6,625 bases of DNA from Dehalococcoidales bacterium (GTDB taxonomy: Bacteria > Chloroflexota > Dehalococcoidia > E44-bin15): the NCBI GenBank assembly GCA_030615555.1, contig JAUWZB010000047.1:1-6625 (forward strand). Direction: 5' to 3'. The notes under the pieces are model-generated. The model saw only the letters and a program-made list of their open reading frames with translations. It ran no database searches and was not told the DNA's origin. Position 1 is the stretch's first letter. Every line of letters starts with the position of its first letter. Positions 1 to 5,744 of the stretch are shown here, in pieces. The translations under genes were made by a program, and so were the position numbers.

Positions 1-1214
1 TTGGCGATCTCCATCCCGCCGGCAAAGGCCTCAAAGCGCTCCACCAACCGTTCGTCATCGGGCTTCCGCTTCGCCAGGGGCGAGAGCTCAATAGGGTAGT
101 CCAGGACGAAGGTCGGCTGAATCAGATTTGGCTCGACATAGGTGGAGATGAGCTTGTCAACGAGTTTTGCCCAGCTCAGGCTCTCATCTACCTCCAATCC
201 TTGATGTCGAATTGCGTTACGCAGTGAGTGATCATCAGCATGTTCCAGAAAATCGACGCCACACCCTTTTTTAATCGCATCCCTTAAGGTGACGCGCCGC
301 CAGGGGGGCGAAAAATCCAGGGTATTCCCGCCAAAGCTGACCTTGCTTGTGCCCAGAACCTCCTGGGCGACACGGGAAACCATCTCCTCCACCACCCCCA
401 TCACATCGTTATAGTCCGCATAGGCCTCATAGCTCTCCAGCATGGTGAATTCCGGGTTGTGCTTTGTGGAGATGCCCTCATTTCTGAAGATGCGCCCGAC
501 CTCATAGACCCTATCGAAGCCGCCGACGATGAGCCGCTTCAGGTGAAGCTCGATGGCGATGCGCAGATATAGATTTTGAGCCAGGGCATGGTGATAGGTA
601 GAGAAGGGGCGAGCTAAAGCCCCGCCCGCCACGGGATGGAGCACCGGCGTCTCCACCTCGATAAAGCCGCGCTCATCCAGGAAGCGCCGGATGGCGGCAA
701 TGACCCGGCTACGCACCAAAAATATGCCCCCAACCTCCTCGTTGGAGATGAGGTCGAGATAGCGCTGCCGATAGCGCTTCTCGACATCGGTGAGCCCGTG
801 CCACTTCTCAGGCAGGGGCTGGAGGGACTTAGAGAGCAGGGTGAAATCGGCCACTGCTAATGTTACCTCTCCAGTATGCGTCTTGAAGACCTTACCGCTT
901 ACCCCGATAATGTCTCCAATGTCACACTGGTTGAGGAGTTCATACTTATCCCCGAGGCGGTCGCTGCGGAAGTAGACCTGGATCTTTCCCGAGGAGTCGC
1001 GGAGGTCAATGAAGGTGGCCTTGCCCATTGAGCGGCAAGCCATGACGCGCCCGGCAAGGCTCACCGGCGAATCATCACCCCGCTCAAAGAGGACGATGGC
1101 CTCCTTTGTGGTGTGGCTACGGTGGTAGCGGTGGGGATAGGGGTCGATGCCCTGGCGGCGAATTCTCTGGAGCTTTTCGCGGCGCTGCTTGGTTATATTA
1201 TCGATGCGAGGCAC
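1..1214 (-). CDS. lysS: Lysyl-tRNA synthetase, class II (3' end cut by window edge)
   Basis: This gene charges tRNA-Lys with lysine in the cytoplasm, using ATP. The 404 visible codons run from a GTG start off the left edge. The N-terminus (ITKQRREKLQRIRRQGIDPYP) is the usual LysRS helical start. An OB-fold anticodon-binding domain follows at about residues 50-128 (SLAGRVMACRSMGKATFIDLR). The class II catalytic core has motif 1 at about 172-204 (IRRFLDERGFIEVETPVL, then AGGALARPF) and motif 2 at about 243-260 (FRNEGISTKHNPEFTMLE). Motif 3 should lie in the missing part, roughly 90 residues judging from the usual length near 490-500. The GTG start has a GGAG eight bases upstream, and its first base is the last base of the greA stop (TAGTG), so the two genes are probably translationally coupled. 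The frame is open with no disruption. Identification is secure; the C-terminus is unseen. Confidence 0.96.
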   Translation of the reverse strand, partial: MPRIDNITKQRREKLQRIRRQGIDPYPHRYHRSHTTKEAIVLFERGDDSPVSLAGRVMACRSMGKATFIDLRDSSGKIQVYFRSDRLGDKYELLNQCDIGDIIGVSGKVFKTHTGEVTLAVADFTLLSKSLQPLPEKWHGLTDVEKRYRQRYLDLISNEEVGGIFLVRSRVIAAIRRFLDERGFIEVETPVLHPVAGGALARPFSTYHHALAQNLYLRIAIELHLKRLIVGGFDRVYEVGRIFRNEGISTKHNPEFTMLESYEAYADYNDVMGVVEEMVSRVAQEVLGTSKVSFGGNTLDFSPPWRRVTLRDAIKKGCGVDFLEHADDHSLRNAIRHQGLEVDESLSWAKLVDKLISTYVEPNLIQPTFVLDYPIELSPLAKRKPDDERLVERFEAFAGGMEIA

Positions 1215-1684
1215 TACTTTATCTCCACGATTCTCAGCTTGAGCACCCCTGCCGGTGCCGCAACCTCCACCTCATCGCCCACTCGCCTCTCCAGTAATGC
1301 TTTCCCCATCGGAGACTCGTTGGAGATCTTCCCCTCACCGGGGTTAGCCTCTACGCTCCCCACAATAGTATAGTATTCTTCACTGCCGTCCTGAAGGCGC
1401 ACCCTCACCGTTGACCCGAACTGAACCACATCTGAAGGGACGGCCTCGTGATGGATGATTGTGGCATTCTTGATGATCCTCTCGATTTCGAGGATCCTCC
1501 CCTCAACGAAGCCCTGTTCGTTTTTGGCTTCCTCATACTCGGGGGAGGTCACAGCGCTGCGCCATTCCTTAGCCTGCTGGATTTTTCCCGCCACCTCCTG
1601 GCGGCGCACCGTGCGCAGATACTCCAGCTCCTCCTCCAGCTTTGCCAGACCCTCTGGGGTAAGGAAAATCTCCTTCTCAGCCAT
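1214..1684 (-). CDS. greA: Transcription elongation factor GreA with a non-acidic tip
   Basis: GreA enters the RNA polymerase secondary channel and stimulates cleavage of backtracked RNA. The 156 residues match the family length. The N-terminal coiled coil is at about 1-78 (LTPEGLAKLEEELEYLRTVRR, AKNEQGFVEGRI) and the C-terminal FKBP-like domain at about 82-156 (YYTIVGS, ISNESPMGKALL, APAGVLKLRIVEIK). The odd point is the coiled-coil tip. Where E. coli has HGDLKENAEY, this protein has WRSAVTSPEY at residues 41-50, with no length change, so the equivalents of catalytic Asp41 and Glu44 are Ser43 and Thr46. Cleavage activity may therefore be absent or altered. An AGGAGG lies about six bases upstream of the ATG, and a promoter lies about 80-110 bases upstream. 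It is the first gene of the operon with lysS. GreA family membership is secure; its activity is uncertain. Confidence 0.95.
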   Translation of the reverse strand: MAEKEIFLTPEGLAKLEEELEYLRTVRRQEVAGKIQQAKEWRSAVTSPEYEEAKNEQGFVEGRILEIERIIKNATIIHHEAVPSDVVQFGSTVRVRLQDGSEEYYTIVGSVEANPGEGKISNESPMGKALLERRVGDEVEVAAPAGVLKLRIVEIK

Positions 1685-1761
1685 CCTAACCCTCCTTCCA
1701 CCGCTACTAAAAAAGACTGAAGGTCGGCGACCCCCAGTCGTGTATCTTGTTGTAGCACAAT

Positions 1762-1791
1762 ATTATACAGGATTATCCCCCCATTTGTAAA
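1762..1791 (-). promoter_or_regulatory. Sigma70-type promoter of greA-lysS
   Basis: On the minus strand, TTTACA (1791-1786) is followed by an 18-base spacer and a perfect TATAAT (1767-1762). This predicts transcription from near 1755 and a leader of about 70 bases before the greA ATG. It is the best promoter match in the divergent intergenic region for leftward transcription. It is inferred from sequence only. Confidence 0.7.
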
Positions 1792-1805
1792 GCCCTCTCC
1801 CTTAT

Positions 1806-1834
1806 TTGCTAGCCGTGCTTCCCCGTGCTAAAAT
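1806..1834 (+). promoter_or_regulatory. Extended -10 promoter of the HtrA-like protease gene
   Basis: TTGCTA (1806-1811), a 17-base spacer and TAAAAT (1829-1834) form a good sigma70-type promoter. A TG one base before the -10 (1826-1827) makes it an extended -10. The start would be near 1841, giving a leader of only about 23 bases. Its -35 lies 14 bases from the greA -35 on the other strand, so the two promoters stand back to back. Confidence 0.65.
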
Positions 1835-1863
1835 GCATTCAAAGGAACGGGTGATTATCCACT

Positions 1864-2898
1864 ATGGAGGTACGTCCCGGCAGATGGTTTGCTCTGGCAG
1901 TTATTGTTGCCCTTCTTGTCGCGCTAATGGCTGGCGCCCTTGCCGGGTACACCTCCGCCTATCTCCTGCTTAGGAACCAGCCAACGCCACCTCCTCTTAT
2001 CGAGGTAACCGTCACCGAGGAGGAGCTTTCCACCATCGGCGTCATCCAGCAGGTCGGCCCTGCTGTGGTCACCATTACCAGCCTGGGGCAAGCCCAAGCG
2101 GTTCTCGGCTCTGGGGTGATTATCGACGAGCGGGGCTATATTGTCACCAATGAGCACGTAGTAGGCGATTATCGCACCTTCAAGGTAACATTGGCAAGTG
2201 GCGAGGAGCGGCAGGCCACCCTCATTGGCACCGACTATCCCTTCACTGACCTTGCGCTGATAAAGATCGAGGGCTCAGCCCTGCCGACAGCCAAGCTGGC
2301 GGACTCAGACAACCTGGTCCTGGGACAGAAGGTGATCGCCATCGGCAGCCCACTGGGGGAACTCCCCAACTCGGTGACTGCTGGCATTATCAGCGGGCTT
2401 CATCGTCGCTGGGAGGTTGATGGCATCTACTATGAGGACCTGATCCAGACCGATGCTGCCATCAATCCCGGAAATAGCGGCGGAGCCCTGGCCAACTCCC
2501 TGGGGGAGGTTATTGGCATTAATACCATGATTATCCGCACCACTGGAATCGGTGCGCCTATCCAGGGCATCGGCTTCGCCATCCCCAGCAATACGGTAAG
2601 GGACATCGCCACCCAGCTCATCGAGGAGGGGAAGGTTTCTCGACCCTTCCTCGGCATCAGGCACCGTGACCTTGAAGAGGGTGCCTTGGTCATCGCCGTC
2701 GTCCCCGATACCCCCGCTTCGCGAGCCGGCCTGGAGGCGGAGGATATCATCCTCAAGATGGGAGACTACGTTATAGATGATGAAAACCCCCTGCTCAATG
2801 TGCTGATGAAGTTCGAACCGGGTGAAACGGTCATCCTCACCATCTCCAGGGGAGGCGAGGAAATGGCGCTTGAGCTCGCCTTGGTGCAGCGACCGTGA
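1864..2898 (+). CDS. htrA: HtrA/DegP-like membrane-anchored serine protease with one PDZ domain
   Basis: This is a trypsin-like serine protease of the HtrA/DegP family (MEROPS S1C type), expected to degrade or refold damaged proteins on the outer face of the membrane. Of its 344 residues, about 9-35 form one hydrophobic segment after MEVRPGRW, a signal anchor, followed by a Pro-rich linker (NQPTPPP). The protease domain (about 55-255) has the complete triad: His98 in TNEHVV, Asp129 in TDLALIKI and Ser205 in NPGNSGG. A single PDZ domain (about 260-342) includes FLGI and PASRAGLEAEDIILKMGD. The stretch between FLGI and EGALV is only six residues, about 15 shorter than in many HtrA PDZ domains. 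The start is fixed by an in-frame TGA four codons upstream. No close Shine-Dalgarno is visible; AAAGGA lies 17 bases upstream, at the predicted mRNA 5' end. It has its own promoter and is divergent from greA. Confidence 0.93.
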   Translation: MEVRPGRWFALAVIVALLVALMAGALAGYTSAYLLLRNQPTPPPLIEVTVTEEELSTIGVIQQVGPAVVTITSLGQAQAVLGSGVIIDERGYIVTNEHVVGDYRTFKVTLASGEERQATLIGTDYPFTDLALIKIEGSALPTAKLADSDNLVLGQKVIAIGSPLGELPNSVTAGIISGLHRRWEVDGIYYEDLIQTDAAINPGNSGGALANSLGEVIGINTMIIRTTGIGAPIQGIGFAIPSNTVRDIATQLIEEGKVSRPFLGIRHRDLEEGALVIAVVPDTPASRAGLEAEDIILKMGDYVIDDENPLLNVLMKFEPGETVILTISRGGEEMALELALVQRP

Positions 2899-2913
2899 GC
2901 CCTGATGTGCCCC

Positions 2914-2944
2914 TTGACGGGAGCGGTATTTTCCGTAGTATAAT
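2914..2944 (+). promoter_or_regulatory. Probable promoter of rsmD-coaD
   Basis: TTGACG (2914-2919) and TATAAT (2939-2944) lie in the 83-base gap between the protease stop and rsmD. The 19-base spacer is longer than the optimum of 17, but both hexamers are good. It suggests that rsmD-coaD, and perhaps the ferredoxin, form a transcription unit separate from the protease. Confidence 0.5.
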
Positions 2945-2981
2945 AATGAGTTGAAGGGATAGAGTTCGGCCGCTATCGAGA

Positions 2982-3521
2982 ATGCGCATTATTGCAGGCA
3001 GGGCGAAGGGACAATATATTAAATCGCCAAAGGGTGTTTCCCTCCGTCCCACCTCCGATTTAATTCGAGGAGCGATCTTCTCTATATTGGAATCGATGGC
3101 TACTGACTGGTCTTCCGTGCTTGACCTCTATGCCGGCACTGGTTCCTTGGGTCTCGAGGCGCTGAGCCGCGGCGCGGGGTGGGCTGATTTCGTGGAGCAA
3201 AATCCCAGGTGCTGCGCTACTATCAAGGAAAACCTGGCGCGTGTCGGACTGGCAGCGCAAGCCCATGTCTACTGCGTAGGCGCAATTAAGGCCATTTCGC
3301 TCCTCAAGAGGAAGTATGGTATTGTATTAATGGGGCCACCCTATCGAGAACGGGCCGTTCTTGAAACCCTAGAGCAATTAGCGAGCTCCTGCTTGGTCGG
3401 GACGGGTTCCACCATCGTGGTGGAACACTCTTACCGTCTCCCGCTGAGTTCAGCCTATGGCAATTTCCAGCTCGCCAAGGAACGCCGGCACGGCGATACC
3501 TGTATCTCAGTATATCAATAG
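2982..3521 (+). CDS. rsmD: 16S rRNA (guanine-N2)-methyltransferase RsmD-like, catalytic motif altered
   Basis: RsmD makes N2-methylguanosine at G966 (E. coli numbering) of 16S rRNA with SAM. The 179 residues fit the family. The start MRIIAGRAKG and the LRPTSDLIRGAIFSIL segment (21-35) are typical. SAM motif I is DLYAGTGSLGLEALSRGA at 48-65, followed by FVEQNP at 70-75. The C-terminus has KERRHGDTCISVY. The odd point is motif IV: the family's (D/N)PPY is GPPY here (Gly118-Tyr121), and the Asp usually found five residues earlier is also Gly (YGIVLM). Activity is therefore doubtful. An in-frame TGA lies ten codons upstream with no other start between, so ATG is the first possible start; its Shine-Dalgarno is weak. 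The gene ends inside the coaD ribosome binding site. The family call is firm; active function is not. Confidence 0.9.
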   Translation: MRIIAGRAKGQYIKSPKGVSLRPTSDLIRGAIFSILESMATDWSSVLDLYAGTGSLGLEALSRGAGWADFVEQNPRCCATIKENLARVGLAAQAHVYCVGAIKAISLLKRKYGIVLMGPPYRERAVLETLEQLASSCLVGTGSTIVVEHSYRLPLSSAYGNFQLAKERRHGDTCISVYQ

Positions 3522-3525
3522 GAGG
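3520..3525 (+). promoter_or_regulatory. Shine-Dalgarno that fixes the coaD TTG start
   Basis: AGGAGG overlaps the rsmD TAG stop by two bases and stands seven bases before the TTG at 3533. This spacing, together with the conserved YPGSFDPVT beginning directly after, supports the unusual TTG start and coupling of coaD translation to rsmD. Confidence 0.85.
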
Positions 3526-3532
3526 ATTTATC

Positions 3533-4009
3533 TTGGCCATCGCCATTTATCCAGGAAGTTTCGACCCAGTAACCATGGGACATGTTGACATTGCGGAGCG
3601 AGCAGCAGCCCTTTTCGAGCAGCTGATCGTGGCGGTCTACGATGAACCGCCAAAGCCCCTGCTGTTCACCACCAAGGAAAGGGTGGCGCTGATGAGAAAG
3701 GCGCTGGCTCACATTCCTAACGTTCGGGTGGAACGCTACGATGGGCTTACTGTGGAGTTCGCCCGAAAGATGAAGGCCAATGTTATAGTGCGTGGCCTGA
3801 GGATGAGTTCGGACTTCGAAAGGGAATTCGAGATGGCCCTCATGAACAAGAAGCTCGCTCCCGAGTTGGAACTGGTCTGCTTCATGACCAATCTGGAGTT
3901 CGAATTCATTAGCTCAAGCCTTCTTAAGGATGTCGCCAAGCTGGGGGGCTGCATCGATGATCTGGTTCCGAAGCACGTGGCCGCTGCCTTAAGAGAGAAA
4001 TTTCGCTGA
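3533..4009 (+). CDS. coaD: Phosphopantetheine adenylyltransferase (CoA biosynthesis)
   Basis: CoaD transfers AMP from ATP to 4'-phosphopantetheine to give dephospho-CoA, the penultimate step of CoA synthesis, in the cytoplasm. The 158 residues are the standard length. Visible motifs are the nucleotidyltransferase loop YPGSFDPVTMGH (residues 6-17, with the TxGH-type site at 14-17), Lys41 in PPKPLLF, RGLR at 87-90, the following SDFEREFEMALMN segment, and ISSS at 126-129 with LLKDVAKLGG after it. All the expected nucleotide-binding elements are present, so it should be active. Translation begins at TTG, 11 bases after the rsmD stop. rsmD-coaD is a very common bacterial gene pair. The ferredoxin gene follows after a 137-base leader. 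Confidence 0.97.
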   Translation: MAIAIYPGSFDPVTMGHVDIAERAAALFEQLIVAVYDEPPKPLLFTTKERVALMRKALAHIPNVRVERYDGLTVEFARKMKANVIVRGLRMSSDFEREFEMALMNKKLAPELELVCFMTNLEFEFISSSLLKDVAKLGGCIDDLVPKHVAAALREKFR

Positions 4010-4019
4010 GGAGGTGATC
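4009..4019 (+). promoter_or_regulatory. Orphan strong 16S-tail complement after coaD
   Basis: AGGAGGTGATC is complementary to 11 consecutive bases of the canonical 16S rRNA 3' end (GATCACCTCCT). It begins at the last base of the coaD stop. No ATG, GTG or TTG lies at the normal 5-10 base distance after it. The only start codon near is the GTG at 4014-4016, inside the element, which opens the 17-codon frame VISQKGKTFFELYGVSK ending at TAA 4065-4067. It may be a ribosome standby or leader element, the initiation site of a tiny ORF with a non-standard start, or chance. Confidence 0.45.
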
Positions 4020-4023
4020 AGCC

Positions 4024-4042
4024 AAAAAGGGAAAACCTTTTT
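4024..4042 (+). terminator. Short A5G2/C2T5 hairpin, weak terminator-like
   Basis: A perfect 7-base inverted repeat, AAAAAGG and CCTTTTT, encloses the loop GAAAA just after coaD. The stem is A/T-rich and its 3' arm is itself the T-tract, so as a terminator it would be weak, perhaps partial or a pause site. It could attenuate read-through from coaD into the ferredoxin gene. The remaining bases up to 4146 show no clear promoter. Confidence 0.3.
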
Positions 4043-4146
4043 CGAACTTTACGGGGTCTCAAAGTAAACCAATGGCGTCGCTCCCATAAGACCGAGTCCC
4101 GGATAGTAGAGCCTATCGCATAGTACAAAATTAGGAGGTATGAAAG

Positions 4147-4422
4147 GTGGCCTATAAGATTACTGATGAGTGCATCAGTTGCGGCGCTTGCGAGGCGGAA
4201 TGCAAAAACGAGGCGATTAGCGAGGGCGAGACAATCTATACAATCGACCCGGAAAAGTGCACCGAGTGTGTCGGCATCGCCGAAGCGTCGCGCTGTGCTG
4301 AGGTATGCCCTATCGACGGTTGCTGCACTCCTGACCCAGAGCATAAAGAAACAAAGGAGCAGCTCCTAGAGAAGTGGCGTAAACTTCACCCAGGGGAGGA
4401 ACCTGCCTCGGGCACTTATTAA
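4147..4422 (+). CDS. YfhL-type 2[4Fe-4S] ferredoxin
   Basis: This is a small cytoplasmic electron carrier of 91 residues. Cluster ligands are seen as C9-x2-C12-x2-C15-x3-C19 and C38-x2-C41-x8-C50-x3-C54-P. The long insert between the second and third cysteines of the second motif (CVGIAEASRC), plus the charged C-terminal tail (ETKEQLLEKWRKLHPGEE), are the marks of the YfhL/Allochromatium-type ferredoxins, which have very low potentials. The usual Pro after C15 is replaced (CEAECKN). Two extra cysteines occur at C59-C60. The GTG start is chosen because AGGAGG (4133-4138) stands eight bases upstream. A closer ATG at 4140 gives only five codons. The gene follows coaD, a neighbourhood also known, as I recall, for fdx1 in Pseudomonas. 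Its redox partner is unknown. Confidence 0.94.
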   Translation: MAYKITDECISCGACEAECKNEAISEGETIYTIDPEKCTECVGIAEASRCAEVCPIDGCCTPDPEHKETKEQLLEKWRKLHPGEEPASGTY

Positions 4423-4429
4423 CGCCGCG

Positions 4430-5182
4430 CTAGTATTCCCGACGCCCCACAACCAGGGTCTGAAAGCCGATTAGGGAATTCAACCACGGATTCTCAAAGT
4501 GGTAGAGGTTTGTTTTCTTAAAAAGGGCAAGCAGTCTCATCACGATCCCCGTCAGCATCGGGGAAGAGGCCTGATCGAGGAAGAAAGCCTGGAACATATA
4601 GAACTGGCAGCCGAAGGCAAAGCCATCCCTCACTAGCGAGGTCAGACCCCCCCTTGCCATCAACCGGGAAAGCTGGAAGGTGGAGAGGCTAGCCTCAGGA
4701 GAGAAGAGAAACCTGTGGCCCAATAAAAGCTTTGTCAGAGAATGGAAAAAGGCGAATTTGTTGGGCACAGAGACGATCACCAGACCCCCCAGTCGGCAAA
4801 CGCGAGCATGCTCCCTAACCATCTCCTCAGCGCGACCAATGGGGAAGTGCTCGATCACCCCCTCCGAGTAGACTACATCGAAGCTCTCGTCCTTAAAGGG
4901 GAGGAAGAAGCCATCGCCCTTCATCGCCTCCACCTTTACCCCCTGTTGCTGAGAGAAGAAAGAGAGCGAGGGGAAAGCGCCCTCCGCCATATCGACGCCC
5001 ACACATTTACAGTTCAGCTCCCTGGCGATTCGGGTAAGGATTCTGCCACTGCCAAAGCCAACCTCCAGGACCAGCGCCTCTCTGGGGATGTATTTGCGGA
5101 AGGTTTTGTAGGCATAGGGGAAATGCCAGGTGTCACCTAAAAGCCATTCCGGAATATAAAGCCAATTGGGCTTTTTTGACAT
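4430..5182 (-). CDS. Class I SAM-dependent methyltransferase, substrate unknown
   Basis: This 250-residue protein has a Rossmann methyltransferase domain of the Methyltransf_11/UbiE-like type. Motif I is VLEVGFGSGR (38-47). The acidic ribose-binding residue is Asp64 in VGVDMAEGA. Next come GDGFFLPF (89-96), FDVVYSEGVIEHF (101-113, resembling the usual post-II segment) and LGGLVIVSVPNK (131-142). The N-terminal 30 residues are rich in Trp and Tyr (PNWLYIPEWLLGDTWHF), and the last 100 are aromatic and hydrophobic (FYMFQAFFLDQ, FENPWLNSLIGF), which may be a lid for a lipid, quinone or glycan substrate; that is inference. AAAGGGG lies four bases before the ATG. The start is 76 bases after the cvpA stop, and no promoter is clear between them, so co-transcription with cvpA is likely. 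It converges with the ferredoxin gene across seven bases. Confidence 0.88.
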   Translation of the reverse strand: MSKKPNWLYIPEWLLGDTWHFPYAYKTFRKYIPREALVLEVGFGSGRILTRIARELNCKCVGVDMAEGAFPSLSFFSQQQGVKVEAMKGDGFFLPFKDESFDVVYSEGVIEHFPIGRAEEMVREHARVCRLGGLVIVSVPNKFAFFHSLTKLLLGHRFLFSPEASLSTFQLSRLMARGGLTSLVRDGFAFGCQFYMFQAFFLDQASSPMLTGIVMRLLALFKKTNLYHFENPWLNSLIGFQTLVVGRREY

Positions 5183-5258
5183 TGTGCCCCTTTACAGGTG
5201 AAGTGAATTAGCGCCGCCACCCTCCTCCCCTGACCCACCAGAGCGAAAAAGGGTCGCC

Positions 5259-5744
5259 CTACTGGAAGAAGTCCTTCACCACGTCGAACTCCTCAGGAAG
5301 CAGGGCAAGCACCGCTGGGAGCCAGTCGAGGAGCAATCTCGCAATGCCCGAGTCCTGAATGAAACCTGAGCCCAACTCGAACTTAACACATGCTGCCAGA
5401 ATGGCGGCACAGATCAGGCCACCCAATACCAGGCCGAGAATGCCCCCACCAAGGCGATCGACCCATCCCAGGAGTACCCACCTGATAAATCTCCTCAGGA
5501 TAACGGCCAGGATAACCGCCACGATAAGAACAGCGACGATGATGATGGCGTAGGCCGCCCATTTGGCGTATTCGGGGTTATCGATTGGCAGCCATCCGCC
5601 CACTGTGCCATAGTGCTGCCCGGCCAGGAAAACGCCAATTATGATCCCGGCGAGGGGGAGGACCATGCTGATGATCCCCCGCCATACCCCCAAGAAGGTC
5701 GCCAGCGCCAAAACGACCATCAGGACAATATCGAGCCAGTTCAT
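5259..5744 (-). CDS. cvpA: CvpA family integral membrane protein
   Basis: This 161-residue membrane protein has four predicted hydrophobic segments, at about 5-22, 25-42, 63-84 and 99-119. The opening NWLDIVLMVVLALATFLGVWRG and the segment DRLGGGILGLVLGGL (96-110) are characteristic of the CvpA (colicin V production) family. Family members sit in the inner membrane and have been linked to colicin V secretion and envelope stress tolerance; the molecular function is not settled. The ATG has an AAGGAGG about six bases upstream. A short ORF overlaps this start by four bases (ATGA), which could couple translation. It is divergent from fur and probably co-transcribed with the downstream methyltransferase gene. 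Confidence 0.9.
   Translation of the reverse strand: MNWLDIVLMVVLALATFLGVWRGIISMVLPLAGIIIGVFLAGQHYGTVGGWLPIDNPEYAKWAAYAIIIVAVLIVAVILAVILRRFIRWVLLGWVDRLGGGILGLVLGGLICAAILAACVKFELGSGFIQDSGIARLLLDWLPAVLALLPEEFDVVKDFFQ

Noticed and set aside
1771..1860. Direct repeat GATTATCC at 1771-1778 and 1853-1860, as a shared operator
   Set aside because: An eight-base repeat in a 180-base region is fairly likely by chance, and the two copies take different positions relative to their promoters.
4102..4118. Small inverted repeat GATAG/CTATC in the ferredoxin leader, as a riboswitch or regulatory hairpin
   Set aside because: A five-base A/T-rich stem has little weight, and no known riboswitch core is visible.
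4140..4157. ATG start at 4140 after AGGAGG, giving the five-codon MKGGL
   Set aside because: The spacing to AGGAGG is only one base and the frame stops at once. The GTG at 4147 with eight-base spacing opens the full ferredoxin. The short frame is most likely incidental.
4018..4344. 108-residue minus-strand frame opposite the ferredoxin
   Set aside because: It is antisense to a clear ferredoxin gene and its leader, has no recognisable domain, and looks like a shadow frame.
4742..5140. 132-residue plus-strand frame opposite the methyltransferase
   Set aside because: It lies antisense to an intact methyltransferase with conserved motifs, so it is a shadow frame.
5220..5239. G-rich run on the minus strand before the methyltransferase, as a G-quadruplex
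   Set aside because: Only three runs of three or more G are present; the fourth would be a two-G run. It is not convincing from sequence alone.
5246..5260. Hairpin AGGG-CGA-CCCT followed by T5 after cvpA (minus strand), as an intrinsic terminator
   Set aside because: The stem is only four base pairs and overlaps the cvpA stop. It is too weak to call without a folding calculation.
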